The position numbers were made by a program, and so were the translations under genes. Below, piece by piece: positions 1 to 6,681 of a stretch of DNA of 25,686 bases. The notes beneath the pieces were generated by a model that saw nothing but the letters and a program-made list of their open reading frames with translations, searched no databases and was not told where the DNA came from. How positions within the stretch are numbered: position 1 is the first letter of the stretch; every line of letters starts with the position of its first letter. This DNA is from a virus, in the IMG/VR virus record IMGVR_UViG_3300017772_000104, positions 1 through 25,686 of that record; one strand, given 5' to 3'.

Positions 1-1
1 A

Positions 2-193
2 TATAATGGTGGTAGTCCAACAGATTTAAACAATATTGCAAGTGGCTTGTCATCGCCAACAACGTGGTTTAGAATGGGAGAAAATTCTGTTTGGAATGGC
101 TTTACTTGGACAATGACAGATGTAAATGGAGGTGCTGTTTTAAGAGGTGCAAATATGCAAGAATCAAGTCGAACAACAGACGTACCAACATAA
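2..193 (+). CDS. LamG/concanavalin A-like phage protein, C-terminal part (5' end outside window)
   Basis: An open frame enters from the left edge and stops at TAA 191-193, leaving 63 residues. It contains YNGGSPTDL followed by WFRMGE and WNGFTWTMTD. These motifs are typical of the end of LamG/concanavalin A-like domains in phage and marine bacterial proteins, where this beta-sandwich usually binds sugars or decorates the virion. The gene lies directly before the head protease block, so a capsid-decorating or head-associated role is a reasonable inference, but the N-terminal part that would settle this is missing. The family call rests on motif resemblance only. Confidence 0.55.
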   Translation, partial: YNGGSPTDLNNIASGLSSPTTWFRMGENSVWNGFTWTMTDVNGGAVLRGANMQESSRTTDVPT

Positions 194-215
194 ACACGAA
201 TTAATAAATAAAAAA

Positions 216-473
216 ATGAGTACAAGAATAGCAGACACTTACGCAATAATAAACATTGCAGATTTGTCAAACATTGACTTTAGTCAAGTAGGTGAAACGG
301 ATCAAGATACAATTCGAAAGTCATTAGATGATTCGCAGTTTGTAATTAAGTACAATGATGAACCTTCATTCATTGCCGATGGTAGTGTTGTGCCGGTTCA
401 AGTTTTAACACATTCCGAATGTCTTGTCCTGATGGCAAGTGCTGAATGGAGTGAACCAATGCCGGTTGAATAA
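216..473 (+). CDS. Conserved small phage protein, 85 aa
   Basis: I chose the start at ATG 216 (protein begins MSTRIADTYAI). It follows an A-rich leader and the stop of the previous gene. An in-frame ATG at 147 exists, but it lies inside the upstream coding sequence. The protein is small and acidic, with no membrane segment or signal peptide. Its pattern, YAIINIADLSNIDFSQV near the start and a THSE...EW..PMP ending, resembles small hypothetical proteins that accompany LamG-type proteins in phages. Function is unknown; its position suggests a head-associated or accessory structural protein. Confidence 0.75.
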   Translation: MSTRIADTYAIINIADLSNIDFSQVGETDQDTIRKSLDDSQFVIKYNDEPSFIADGSVVPVQVLTHSECLVLMASAEWSEPMPVE

Positions 474-482
474 TTTTATAAT

Positions 483-1532
483 ATGAAACATAATCTTTAC
501 AATTCGAAAAGCGGTTTTGAGGTCAAAGATATTGACACGGAATCAAGAAAAGTTGCGGTCTATTTATCAAAGTTTGATGCATTGGATTCCGATATGGATG
601 TCATCCGAAAAGGTGCATTTAAAAAATCTATTCAGGAACGAGGTGTCAACTCAACATCAAATCGAAAGATTGCATTTTTACGTCATCACGATTGGGAAAA
701 ACAGATTGGTAAATTCCTTGAATTGCGTGAAGATGACTATGGTCTTTATGCGGTCGGACAACTTGGTCGGTCAACTGATGGTGAAGATGCATTAAAAGAT
801 TATGAAGATGGAATAATAAAAGAACATTCAATCGGATTTCAATACATTGCCGATAAAATGAATTATGTGGAAGATGACACATATGGTTCAAAAGGTTACA
901 ATGAAATAAAAGAATTGATTTTGTGGGAAGGTAGTGCGGTCACATTTGGTTCGAATGAACACACATATGTTATTGGAATGAAAGGTCAAGATAAAACGGA
1001 CCACATTGAAAAAATAAAAAAAGAATTAAATCTTTGCATACGTGCCTTAGCAAATGGAAAAGGTACAGATGAAAGATTGTATGAAATTGAAATGAAAGTC
1101 AAATATTTGAATAGTCAATTAATTTTACTTGCATCAAATGAACCGGTCGCAGACCATTCACAAGAAAACAAGTCAAAAGAGATTGTTCAACCATATGATT
1201 GGAATTTCGTGGTAAAGTCACTTGAAACAAAACAGACTTTTGCCGATTATCCTGAACAAGCAAAGAAAAATGCAAAGCGTGGGATTGAATTAAACGAGGC
1301 GGTCAACAATCGTTGTGCGACAAGCGTGGGAAAAAATCGTGGACGTGATATTTCACAAGGTCGAGGGTTGTCATTAGATACCTTAAAACGTACTTATTCC
1401 TATTTGAGTCGTGCAAAAACGTATTATGATCCGAGTGATTCAAAAGCGTGTGGAACAATATCTTACTTGTTATGGGGTGGGAACGCAATGTTGTCCTATT
1501 GTGAAAGGAAACTTGCCGAATTAGATAAATAA
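483..1532 (+). CDS. HK97-type prohead protease with extra C-terminal module
   Basis: Residues 1-165 match the U35/S78 prohead serine protease family, which cleaves the scaffold or delta domain of the major capsid protein during head maturation. Visible motifs are RHHDW (His 68/69), HSIGF (Ser 116) and ELILWEGSAVTFGSN (acidic residues near 144-149), in the expected order. The usual family length is about 160-220 aa; this protein has 349. After a charged linker (about 168-245), residues 251-349 carry a separate module: YPEQAKKNAKRGIEL, then GLSLDTLKRTYSYLSR, then ISYLLWGGNA. It resembles a conserved uncharacterised phage module with an 'IAWLLWGGDAG' ending that is often attached to head proteins. 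The gene sits immediately before the capsid gene, as expected. Confidence 0.9.
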   Translation: MKHNLYNSKSGFEVKDIDTESRKVAVYLSKFDALDSDMDVIRKGAFKKSIQERGVNSTSNRKIAFLRHHDWEKQIGKFLELREDDYGLYAVGQLGRSTDGEDALKDYEDGIIKEHSIGFQYIADKMNYVEDDTYGSKGYNEIKELILWEGSAVTFGSNEHTYVIGMKGQDKTDHIEKIKKELNLCIRALANGKGTDERLYEIEMKVKYLNSQLILLASNEPVADHSQENKSKEIVQPYDWNFVVKSLETKQTFADYPEQAKKNAKRGIELNEAVNNRCATSVGKNRGRDISQGRGLSLDTLKRTYSYLSRAKTYYDPSDSKACGTISYLLWGGNAMLSYCERKLAELDK

Positions 1533-1559
1533 ATATTAACAATTTAAAACAAAGAAAAC

Positions 1560-2780
1560 GTGGAAAACACTAATCTTACACCGGAAGAGGTTGTTGAAAA
1601 ATTAAACAACACTTTCGCAGAAAAAATGTCCAACGTTCCGACAAATGCGGATGTTGATGCATTAAAAAGTGACCTTGAGTCATTGAAAAATCTTGAGGAA
1701 AAATCTCAAGAATTAGAAAAGTCGATTGCAAAATTCGAAGGGAAACTTGAAGCAATGTCAGAAAAAGCAACAGAACCAAAAGCGGAAAAACTTTCTATTG
1801 GTCAGGCGGTTGCAAAGGCATACGAAAAGAATCTTGATTCAATCAAAGATGCAGTTGAAAAAGGTGGTAAAATGTCTTTAAGCATTAAGACAACAACTAT
1901 CAATGCAGATTACACCGGAGATTTTGCACTTACTGATTTCGATTCAGAAGTTGACCGTACTGTTCGCAAAAGATACGGAATCCTTGAGAACGTTAACAGA
2001 GGACAAACGGCATCAAAGTTTGTTACTTATGTGCAACAAACCGCAGATTCAAACACCGGATGGACAACTGAAGGAAGTGCAAAAACACAAGGTGAACCAA
2101 CGTGGGCGGAAGTTTCTGAAGAGGTGAAGAAAATCGCATCATATGTGAAGGTTTCAAAAGAAATGCTTGATGATTTATCTTTCATTCGTGGTGAAATAAA
2201 CAACGATTTGATGGAAGGTGTTCGTGAAGGTATTGAGGAAGCACTATTGAACGGTACCGGTGCAACCGGACAAATCAAAGGTTTGATTAACGCATCAATG
2301 GGATTACCGGCATACAATGGTAACTTTGACGATGAAATTCAAGATGCAAACATCACGGATTTAATGCGAGTTGCAAAAGCACAAATTGAAGGTGCAAACT
2401 TTTCACCTACACACGTTGTGTTGAATCCTGAAGATATTGCAAAACTACAATTGACAAAAGCATCAGATGGAATGTATACTTATCCAATGTTTTTACCAAC
2501 ACAAGCCGGTGATGGTGAAATGTCAATTGCCGGAATGCGAGTTATCTCTTCAACATATATGCCGGTAGGCGATTACCTTGTTGGTGATTTGTCAAAGGTA
2601 AATGTAAAGTTCCGTGATGATATGAACCTTAGCGTTGGTTTAGATACTGATGATTTCACAAAAAATATGATTACAATCTTAGCAGAGGCAAGACTTGTAT
2701 CTTATGTGAAGAACAATCAAAAACTTGCTTTCGTTTATGGTGATATCGCTACTGATGTTGCTTTAATTCTTAAGCCATAA
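1560..2780 (+). CDS. Major capsid protein, HK97 fold
   Basis: This 406-aa protein starts at GTG 1560, preceded by an A-rich stretch and no better start. Residues 1-75 are a charged, Glu/Lys-rich coiled coil, the usual delta (internal scaffold) domain. The mature shell protein probably begins somewhere around residues 105-125, where the sequence turns into the N-arm. Features of the HK97 fold follow: GWTTEGSAKTQGEPTWAEV, a KVSKEMLDD segment, a spine-helix-like NDLMEGVREGIEEALLNGTG, and a late domain with the GMRVISSTYMPVGDYLVGD pattern. The preceding gene is the protease that would remove the N-terminal domain. Order and architecture agree, so the call is firm. Confidence 0.93.
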   Translation: MENTNLTPEEVVEKLNNTFAEKMSNVPTNADVDALKSDLESLKNLEEKSQELEKSIAKFEGKLEAMSEKATEPKAEKLSIGQAVAKAYEKNLDSIKDAVEKGGKMSLSIKTTTINADYTGDFALTDFDSEVDRTVRKRYGILENVNRGQTASKFVTYVQQTADSNTGWTTEGSAKTQGEPTWAEVSEEVKKIASYVKVSKEMLDDLSFIRGEINNDLMEGVREGIEEALLNGTGATGQIKGLINASMGLPAYNGNFDDEIQDANITDLMRVAKAQIEGANFSPTHVVLNPEDIAKLQLTKASDGMYTYPMFLPTQAGDGEMSIAGMRVISSTYMPVGDYLVGDLSKVNVKFRDDMNLSVGLDTDDFTKNMITILAEARLVSYVKNNQKLAFVYGDIATDVALILKP

Positions 2781-2792
2781 TAACACGAAACT

Positions 2793-3128
2793 ATGGAGGA
2801 CAAGAAACCAATAAAGAACAAGAAACAACGTAAACCAAGAACCAAAAAACCGGTTGACTTTAGTATTGACACAAAGAATGTTGATATTGATTTCAAGCGT
2901 GATGAGGAAGGTAACGTTGAATTAGATATCGACACAAAAAAGTTCGATGCCAAACTCACAAAGAAAGATGGAAAAGTCACTTTGGGTGTTGACATTGACG
3001 ATGATGGTATTTATGATTTTGTTGCTAATGGTGAAGCCGATTTTATGAAAAGGAATCAGGTTTGGTCTGTGACCGGCAAGGTTCTGAAACAATGGTTGAA
3101 GTCTAAATTTGGAAAACTCAAAAAGTAA
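2793..3128 (+). CDS. Small protein with basic N-terminus and internal acidic beta repeat, 111 aa
   Basis: I do not recognise a family with certainty. Residues 1-20 are very Lys/Arg-rich. An internal repeat follows: residues 25-42 (IDTKNVDIDFKRDEEGNV) and 46-62 (IDTKKFDAKLTKKDGKV), with a shorter echo at VDIDDDGIYDF (67-76). The alternating pattern suggests short beta strands with Asp/Lys turns, and the DIDDDG segment could bind a divalent ion. The C-terminus is basic again. It lies between capsid and adaptor genes and overlaps the next start by one base, so it is probably a virion or head-assembly protein; DNA contact through the basic ends is only a guess. Confidence 0.8.
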   Translation: MEDKKPIKNKKQRKPRTKKPVDFSIDTKNVDIDFKRDEEGNVELDIDTKKFDAKLTKKDGKVTLGVDIDDDGIYDFVANGEADFMKRNQVWSVTGKVLKQWLKSKFGKLKK

Positions 3129-3874
3129 TGCCTTTAATAACAACACAAGATTTCATTAACAAGTGGGAATTAAGTACCGGAATGTATTCAACGGCAAAAT
3201 TGTCGGAGTATATTGACCGGTATGAACCACAATATCTTCGCCAATTGTTTGGTGTGGATTTATACAATGCTTTCATTAGCGATTTAGAAAACAATGTACC
3301 AAGGTCACCCAATTTTAAATTGGTTTTTGATCCGTTGTATGTTGACGAAAATCTATATTATATGATTGAAAGTCGTGGAGTCTTGGATATGTTAAAAGGG
3401 TTCATTTATTTTGAGTATGCTAAAGACTTACTAAATCAAATGACACCATACGGAAACGTGCAACAAACTGCTGAAAATTCAGTTGTTGTTAACACATTGC
3501 AAACGATGATGTACGCACGGTATAATGAATCAATTACGTCTTATCAAAATATCAGGAATTATATTCTATTAAAGAATCCTAAAGTTGGTCAAGTCGTGAC
3601 GATTACATTGTCAAATGCCGGTACAAATTATGCGGATGCTTTAGATGTTGCAACAACCGGTGGAAGCGGTTCAGGATGCACGGTTGACATCGTTCAAACC
3701 GGTGGTGTAATTGATGCGGTTACAATCAACAAAGTCGGAAGCGGTTACAAGGTGGGTGACATCTTGTCCATCGTTGGAGGTGATAGCAATGCAACAATCA
3801 CATTGTCGTATGTCGGCATTGGTGAGTTTGCGGATTATAATGGTATAAACAAAGGAACGGCATATTGGATATGA
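3128..3874 (+). CDS. Head-tail adaptor-like protein with inserted Gly-rich beta domain
   Basis: The start codon overlaps the previous stop (TAATG). Residues 1-150 are mainly helical, with YIDRYEPQYLRQLFGVDLYNAF and a later GFIYFEYAKDLLNQMTPYGN. This looks like the head-tail connector/adaptor proteins of Bacteroidetes phages (DUF6712-like). Residues about 153-228 are different: Gly/Ser/Thr-rich, with ITLSNAGTNY and VGSGYKVGDILSIVGG. This is a motif type found as an inserted or appended beta domain in many phage structural proteins. The short tail EFADYNGINKGTAYW may be the original C-terminus. Position after the capsid gene fits an adaptor bound under the portal. The adaptor call is by context and pattern, not by a diagnostic residue. 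Confidence 0.6.
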   Translation: MPLITTQDFINKWELSTGMYSTAKLSEYIDRYEPQYLRQLFGVDLYNAFISDLENNVPRSPNFKLVFDPLYVDENLYYMIESRGVLDMLKGFIYFEYAKDLLNQMTPYGNVQQTAENSVVVNTLQTMMYARYNESITSYQNIRNYILLKNPKVGQVVTITLSNAGTNYADALDVATTGGSGSGCTVDIVQTGGVIDAVTINKVGSGYKVGDILSIVGGDSNATITLSYVGIGEFADYNGINKGTAYWI

Positions 3875-4560
3875 GTAAAGAAATCACACAAATTGTTGAT
3901 GGTTTGGTGTCGGAAATTGACAATACAATTCTTGGTGAATGGGATGTGGTTAATCAAAGGACAAATGTTTGTGAAACTAAATGGGCGAGAGTCGGTAAAG
4001 TTGTCGCAGATTCTCAAGGTTACGAATACACCATCACCGAAATTGAAGTTGATGAATGGATCAAGGCGGTTGCCGTTGATTCGACAAACACAAATCCATT
4101 GAACGGTGTGATATATTTATCCGTTCCTTTTTACTTATCAGGAACAAAAGTTGCAACCAACAACGAATGGACAAAGAGTTCAAACAACTTAACAACCAAA
4201 ACACCTTTGGCTTGGTTGCTTGAAGTGTTACGAATCCAACAATTTGGTCGTGGTGATACAAGGGATTTTGCTTGTGATGTACGAATGTTTTTTCTTGATG
4301 AAACAGATATTCGAAACTATTACACAAAAGACCATCGTGAAAATGTCGTTTATCCGATGCAAAATTTAGCGATGGAATTCATTGGTATCATACAAAAAGA
4401 CCGACAATTCCAAACACTTGATGAATGGGAATTAATTACATTCTCAAGGTTCGGAGTTGAAAGGGATAACGGAATGTTTCAAAATGTCCTTGATGCCAAT
4501 TTAAGCGGTGTCGAGTTGCGTGTTACGTTAACAAAATACAAAGTGAATTGCAAGTGTTAA
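3871..4560 (+). CDS. Probable neck or tail-terminator protein, 229 aa
   Basis: I take ATG 3871 (MSKEITQIVDG), which overlaps the preceding stop as ATGA; a TTG two codons earlier is less likely. The protein is mixed alpha/beta, with no membrane segments and a Cys pair at its very end (NCKC). Between an adaptor-like gene and the tail tube gene, phages of this type normally encode head-closure and tail-terminator proteins. Segments such as KTPLAWLLEV and a long beta-rich C-terminal half would suit such a role. I see no decisive motif, so the role is inferred from gene order. Confidence 0.6.
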   Translation: MSKEITQIVDGLVSEIDNTILGEWDVVNQRTNVCETKWARVGKVVADSQGYEYTITEIEVDEWIKAVAVDSTNTNPLNGVIYLSVPFYLSGTKVATNNEWTKSSNNLTTKTPLAWLLEVLRIQQFGRGDTRDFACDVRMFFLDETDIRNYYTKDHRENVVYPMQNLAMEFIGIIQKDRQFQTLDEWELITFSRFGVERDNGMFQNVLDANLSGVELRVTLTKYKVNCKC

Positions 4561-4626
4561 TTCACAAAAGGGTGGTCACCTGATAACTAAAAATTAAAAT
4601 ACTAATACTCAAAAAAAATAGAAAAT

Positions 4627-5538
4627 ATGAGTTTAGGATGTAATTGCGAAATGGGATTATCGAATACCGGTAGACCATCTTGCGTTCCGATTTTTTCGGT
4701 AACAAGTTCGTTGATTATGGTTCCCTTGAAAGGTAACGATGGCGTTGTAAATGCTATTGATTTAACCGCATCGGTTCCGGTATGGTCAACATTGATAAAT
4801 GAAGCGGATTCATCAAAGAGATGGTTCCCATTACCACAATTTGAAAACGTTGAATTACCAAAAGCGGATTCACTTTTTGAAGAAGCAAATTCAGGAAAGA
4901 TGGCTTTCCTTAGACAAGGTAAAAGAAGTTTTTCCGGTGAATTATGGAGTGAAGATTCAACACCAACATTACTTGGAAAACTACAATTAAACAGATGTGT
5001 TGACTTTGGTGTCTTTATCATTGACGTAAATGGTAACCTTATCGGTTCAAAAGTTGGTGATAAATTACTACCAATTCCGGTTGACAATCCATCATTTGAT
5101 CCGAAGTTTGCTTTCGCAACTGATTCAACGGTTCAAAAATTAATGCTTGGATTTGACTTTGACAGATTATTTGACGAGTCTACAATGTATATGATTACGC
5201 CAACGGAAGCCGGTATTAATTTCAATGACCTTGAAGGTTTGGTTGATGTTGTTCTTACACAATCGGCATTGACAAATGCGTTGTTGACGGCAACGGCAGA
5301 ATTTCAATATGGTACGGCTTACAATCCTTTGAAATACAAAGGTGCTGACCAAGTTACAGATTGGGCCATTTATGATTCAGCAAATTCAGTTGTTGCCGGT
5401 GGTGTTTCTGCCGTAACTGAAGCACCTGATGGAACATATGCAATCGGTTTATCAGGTTTAACAACCGGAGATGTGTATGAATTAAGAACCGCAAAAGATG
5501 GTTTTGAAGGGAAACTTTCATTTACTGCGGTAGCGTAA
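4627..5538 (+). CDS. Probable major tail (tube) protein with C-terminal Ig-like domain
   Basis: This 303-aa beta-rich protein starts at ATG 4627 after a 66-bp A-rich gap, the longest gap in the head-neck block. A strong terminator follows it, as expected for a highly expressed tail tube gene. Residues 1-20 are Cys-rich (LGCNCEMG...SC). Residues 60-215 contain repeated beta segments with PLPQFENVELPKAD and RQGKRSFSGELW. From about residue 225, a separate Ig-like domain is suggested by DQVTDWAIYDSANSVV, APDGTYAIGLSGL and DVYELRTAKDGFEGKLSF; such domains often decorate tail tube proteins. The call rests on architecture and position before the tape measure gene. Confidence 0.65.
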   Translation: MSLGCNCEMGLSNTGRPSCVPIFSVTSSLIMVPLKGNDGVVNAIDLTASVPVWSTLINEADSSKRWFPLPQFENVELPKADSLFEEANSGKMAFLRQGKRSFSGELWSEDSTPTLLGKLQLNRCVDFGVFIIDVNGNLIGSKVGDKLLPIPVDNPSFDPKFAFATDSTVQKLMLGFDFDRLFDESTMYMITPTEAGINFNDLEGLVDVVLTQSALTNALLTATAEFQYGTAYNPLKYKGADQVTDWAIYDSANSVVAGGVSAVTEAPDGTYAIGLSGLTTGDVYELRTAKDGFEGKLSFTAVA

Positions 5539-5562
5539 TTTTTGGTTAAATAATACAATTAA

Positions 5563-5589
5563 GGGGTGGGGTATCCCATCCCTTTTTTT
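5563..5589 (+). terminator. Intrinsic terminator after the tail tube gene
   Basis: The arms GGGGTGGG (5563-5570) and CCCATCCC (5575-5582) pair over 8 bp with one G-U pair and a GTAT loop, followed directly by seven T residues. This is the clearest GC-rich hairpin with a T tract in the window. It would end or reduce head/tail-tube transcription before the distal tail genes. Confidence 0.85.
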
Positions 5590-5765
5590 GTAATAATTAA
5601 AAATATTTGTGAAAACGTTTGGAAAATACAAAATTGATTTTAAGGTGCTTTTAAGACGTTTTAAACAACTTTAGTGTTTTGTTAGTATAACACCATTAAA
5701 AAACCGAGAAAGTAAAAAACTCAGTAACGACAAGGGTTTCAGAGGCACAAAATTTGACATAAAAA
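5590..5765 (+). other. Intergenic region between tail tube and distal tail genes
   Basis: There is no convincing gene here. It holds the 12-mer TTTTAAGACGTT (5649-5660), a weak GTGTT...AACAC dyad, and one copy of ACAAGGGTTTC (5730-5740), which also occurs at 18578 and 19496. A poor -7-like sequence (AAAATTTG, 5749-5756) precedes the next ATG. A promoter for the distal tail genes is likely needed here because of the upstream terminator, but I cannot assign one confidently. Confidence 0.45.
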
Positions 5766-6239
5766 ATGACATCACTTAAAGAAACAAAACTTGGTTCATT
5801 GCTAAACGTCACAAAGATTGCGTTGAAAATGGATTTGATTTGGTTGCGTGTCTTTAGTGAACCGACATTCAAAAGATGGATTTTGGATTTGGTCAGGCAA
5901 GACCAATTGTTCGACCAAGGTATTGATGAGGATGGTGATATCATCGGAACATATTCCGAAGCAACTGAAATGATAAATCCAAGTAAACTTGCCGGAACAC
6001 CTTACACACTTTTTGACACCGGTGAATTTTATAATTCGTTCGTGATTAACGTTGGAAAACGTATCTTTGAAATAAATGCAGACACCACAAAAATGGATGG
6101 TGAAAGTTGGTGGATTCAAAACAACATCACAAAAGAGGCAATATTAGGATTAACGGATGAAAATAAAATCAAACTTTCTGTCGAAGTTAAAAGGCGTTTT
6201 ATCATCGAAACAAGAAAATTACTATTACAAAACTATTGA
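5766..6239 (+). CDS. Probable tail-completion or minor tail assembly protein, 157 aa
   Basis: The protein starts at ATG 5766 and ends in two adjacent stops (TGATGA). It has an amphipathic N-terminal half, then the motif FDTGEFYNSFVINVG (around residues 83-97), which resembles the 'DTG..Y.SF' core of gp10-like tail-completion proteins in phages of Bacteroidetes and others. No membrane segment is present. It sits between the terminator and the tape measure gene, a place that can also hold tail assembly chaperones. Its last 83 bases are shared with the next gene in a different frame. Role by motif resemblance and position only. Confidence 0.55.
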   Translation: MTSLKETKLGSLLNVTKIALKMDLIWLRVFSEPTFKRWILDLVRQDQLFDQGIDEDGDIIGTYSEATEMINPSKLAGTPYTLFDTGEFYNSFVINVGKRIFEINADTTKMDGESWWIQNNITKEAILGLTDENKIKLSVEVKRRFIIETRKLLLQNY

Positions 6240-6681
6240 TGATTTACCATTATACAATTGGATTGAATGTCAAAAAGGCAAGATTGAATTTGTCCGAAAA
6301 GGTGACAAAGGAACGTCAGAACAAGACAATATTATTTGGATGGACATATACGACCAATACATTAAAGAGTTTGGTCTTGGTAAATTACACATAAAGATGT
6401 TGGAAGCAATGAAGAAAAAAGCATTGTTACAACTTGAATATGTGTCAACACGAAAAGCGTTTCAACTTACAAAGATTGAAATGCAAATAACAAAATTGGA
6501 TGGAATGTTAGCGAACAAAGGTTCAGGAATATCCATCGAACAAACATTGATTCACCTTTCAAAATGGGTTGGTCATTGGTTGAATACAAAGAAACTGACA
6601 ACAAGGGAATATTTTAACTTAGTTCGAGAATTCGAACGATATAACAAACAAAGCAATGGCGAAGCAAATCAGGGCAAATGA
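6157..6681 (+). CDS. Phage protein just before tape measure, 174 aa; start uncertain
   Basis: The first ATG in this frame is 6157, which gives an unusual 83-nt overlap with the previous gene. The region that looks like a true protein begins at about residue 22 (NYYYKTIDDLPLYNW), close to the end of that overlap, but no ATG, GTG or TTG occurs there. A CTG lies at 6178. The rest is largely helical and Lys-rich, with no recognised catalytic motif. The position directly before the tape measure gene is where tail assembly chaperones usually lie, so this is a candidate, but I do not recognise the family. It overlaps the next gene by 26 nt. Confidence 0.65.
   Translation: MKIKSNFLSKLKGVLSSKQENYYYKTIDDLPLYNWIECQKGKIEFVRKGDKGTSEQDNIIWMDIYDQYIKEFGLGKLHIKMLEAMKKKALLQLEYVSTRKAFQLTKIEMQITKLDGMLANKGSGISIEQTLIHLSKWVGHWLNTKKLTTREYFNLVREFERYNKQSNGEANQGK

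Noticed and set aside
4572-4581. GGTG-GT-CACC dyad before the tail tube gene
   Set aside because: The stem is only four pairs with a two-base loop and no T tract, so neither terminator nor operator is supported.
4602-5087. A 161-codon minus-strand frame across the tail tube gene
   Set aside because: It is fully antisense to a well-supported structural gene, and no other gene in the window is on the minus strand.
5609-5674. A 21-codon GTG frame beginning Met-Lys-Thr-Phe-Gly between the terminator and the next gene
   Set aside because: It lies in a region with repeated non-coding motifs, starts with GTG, has no supporting overlap or family pattern, and is very short.
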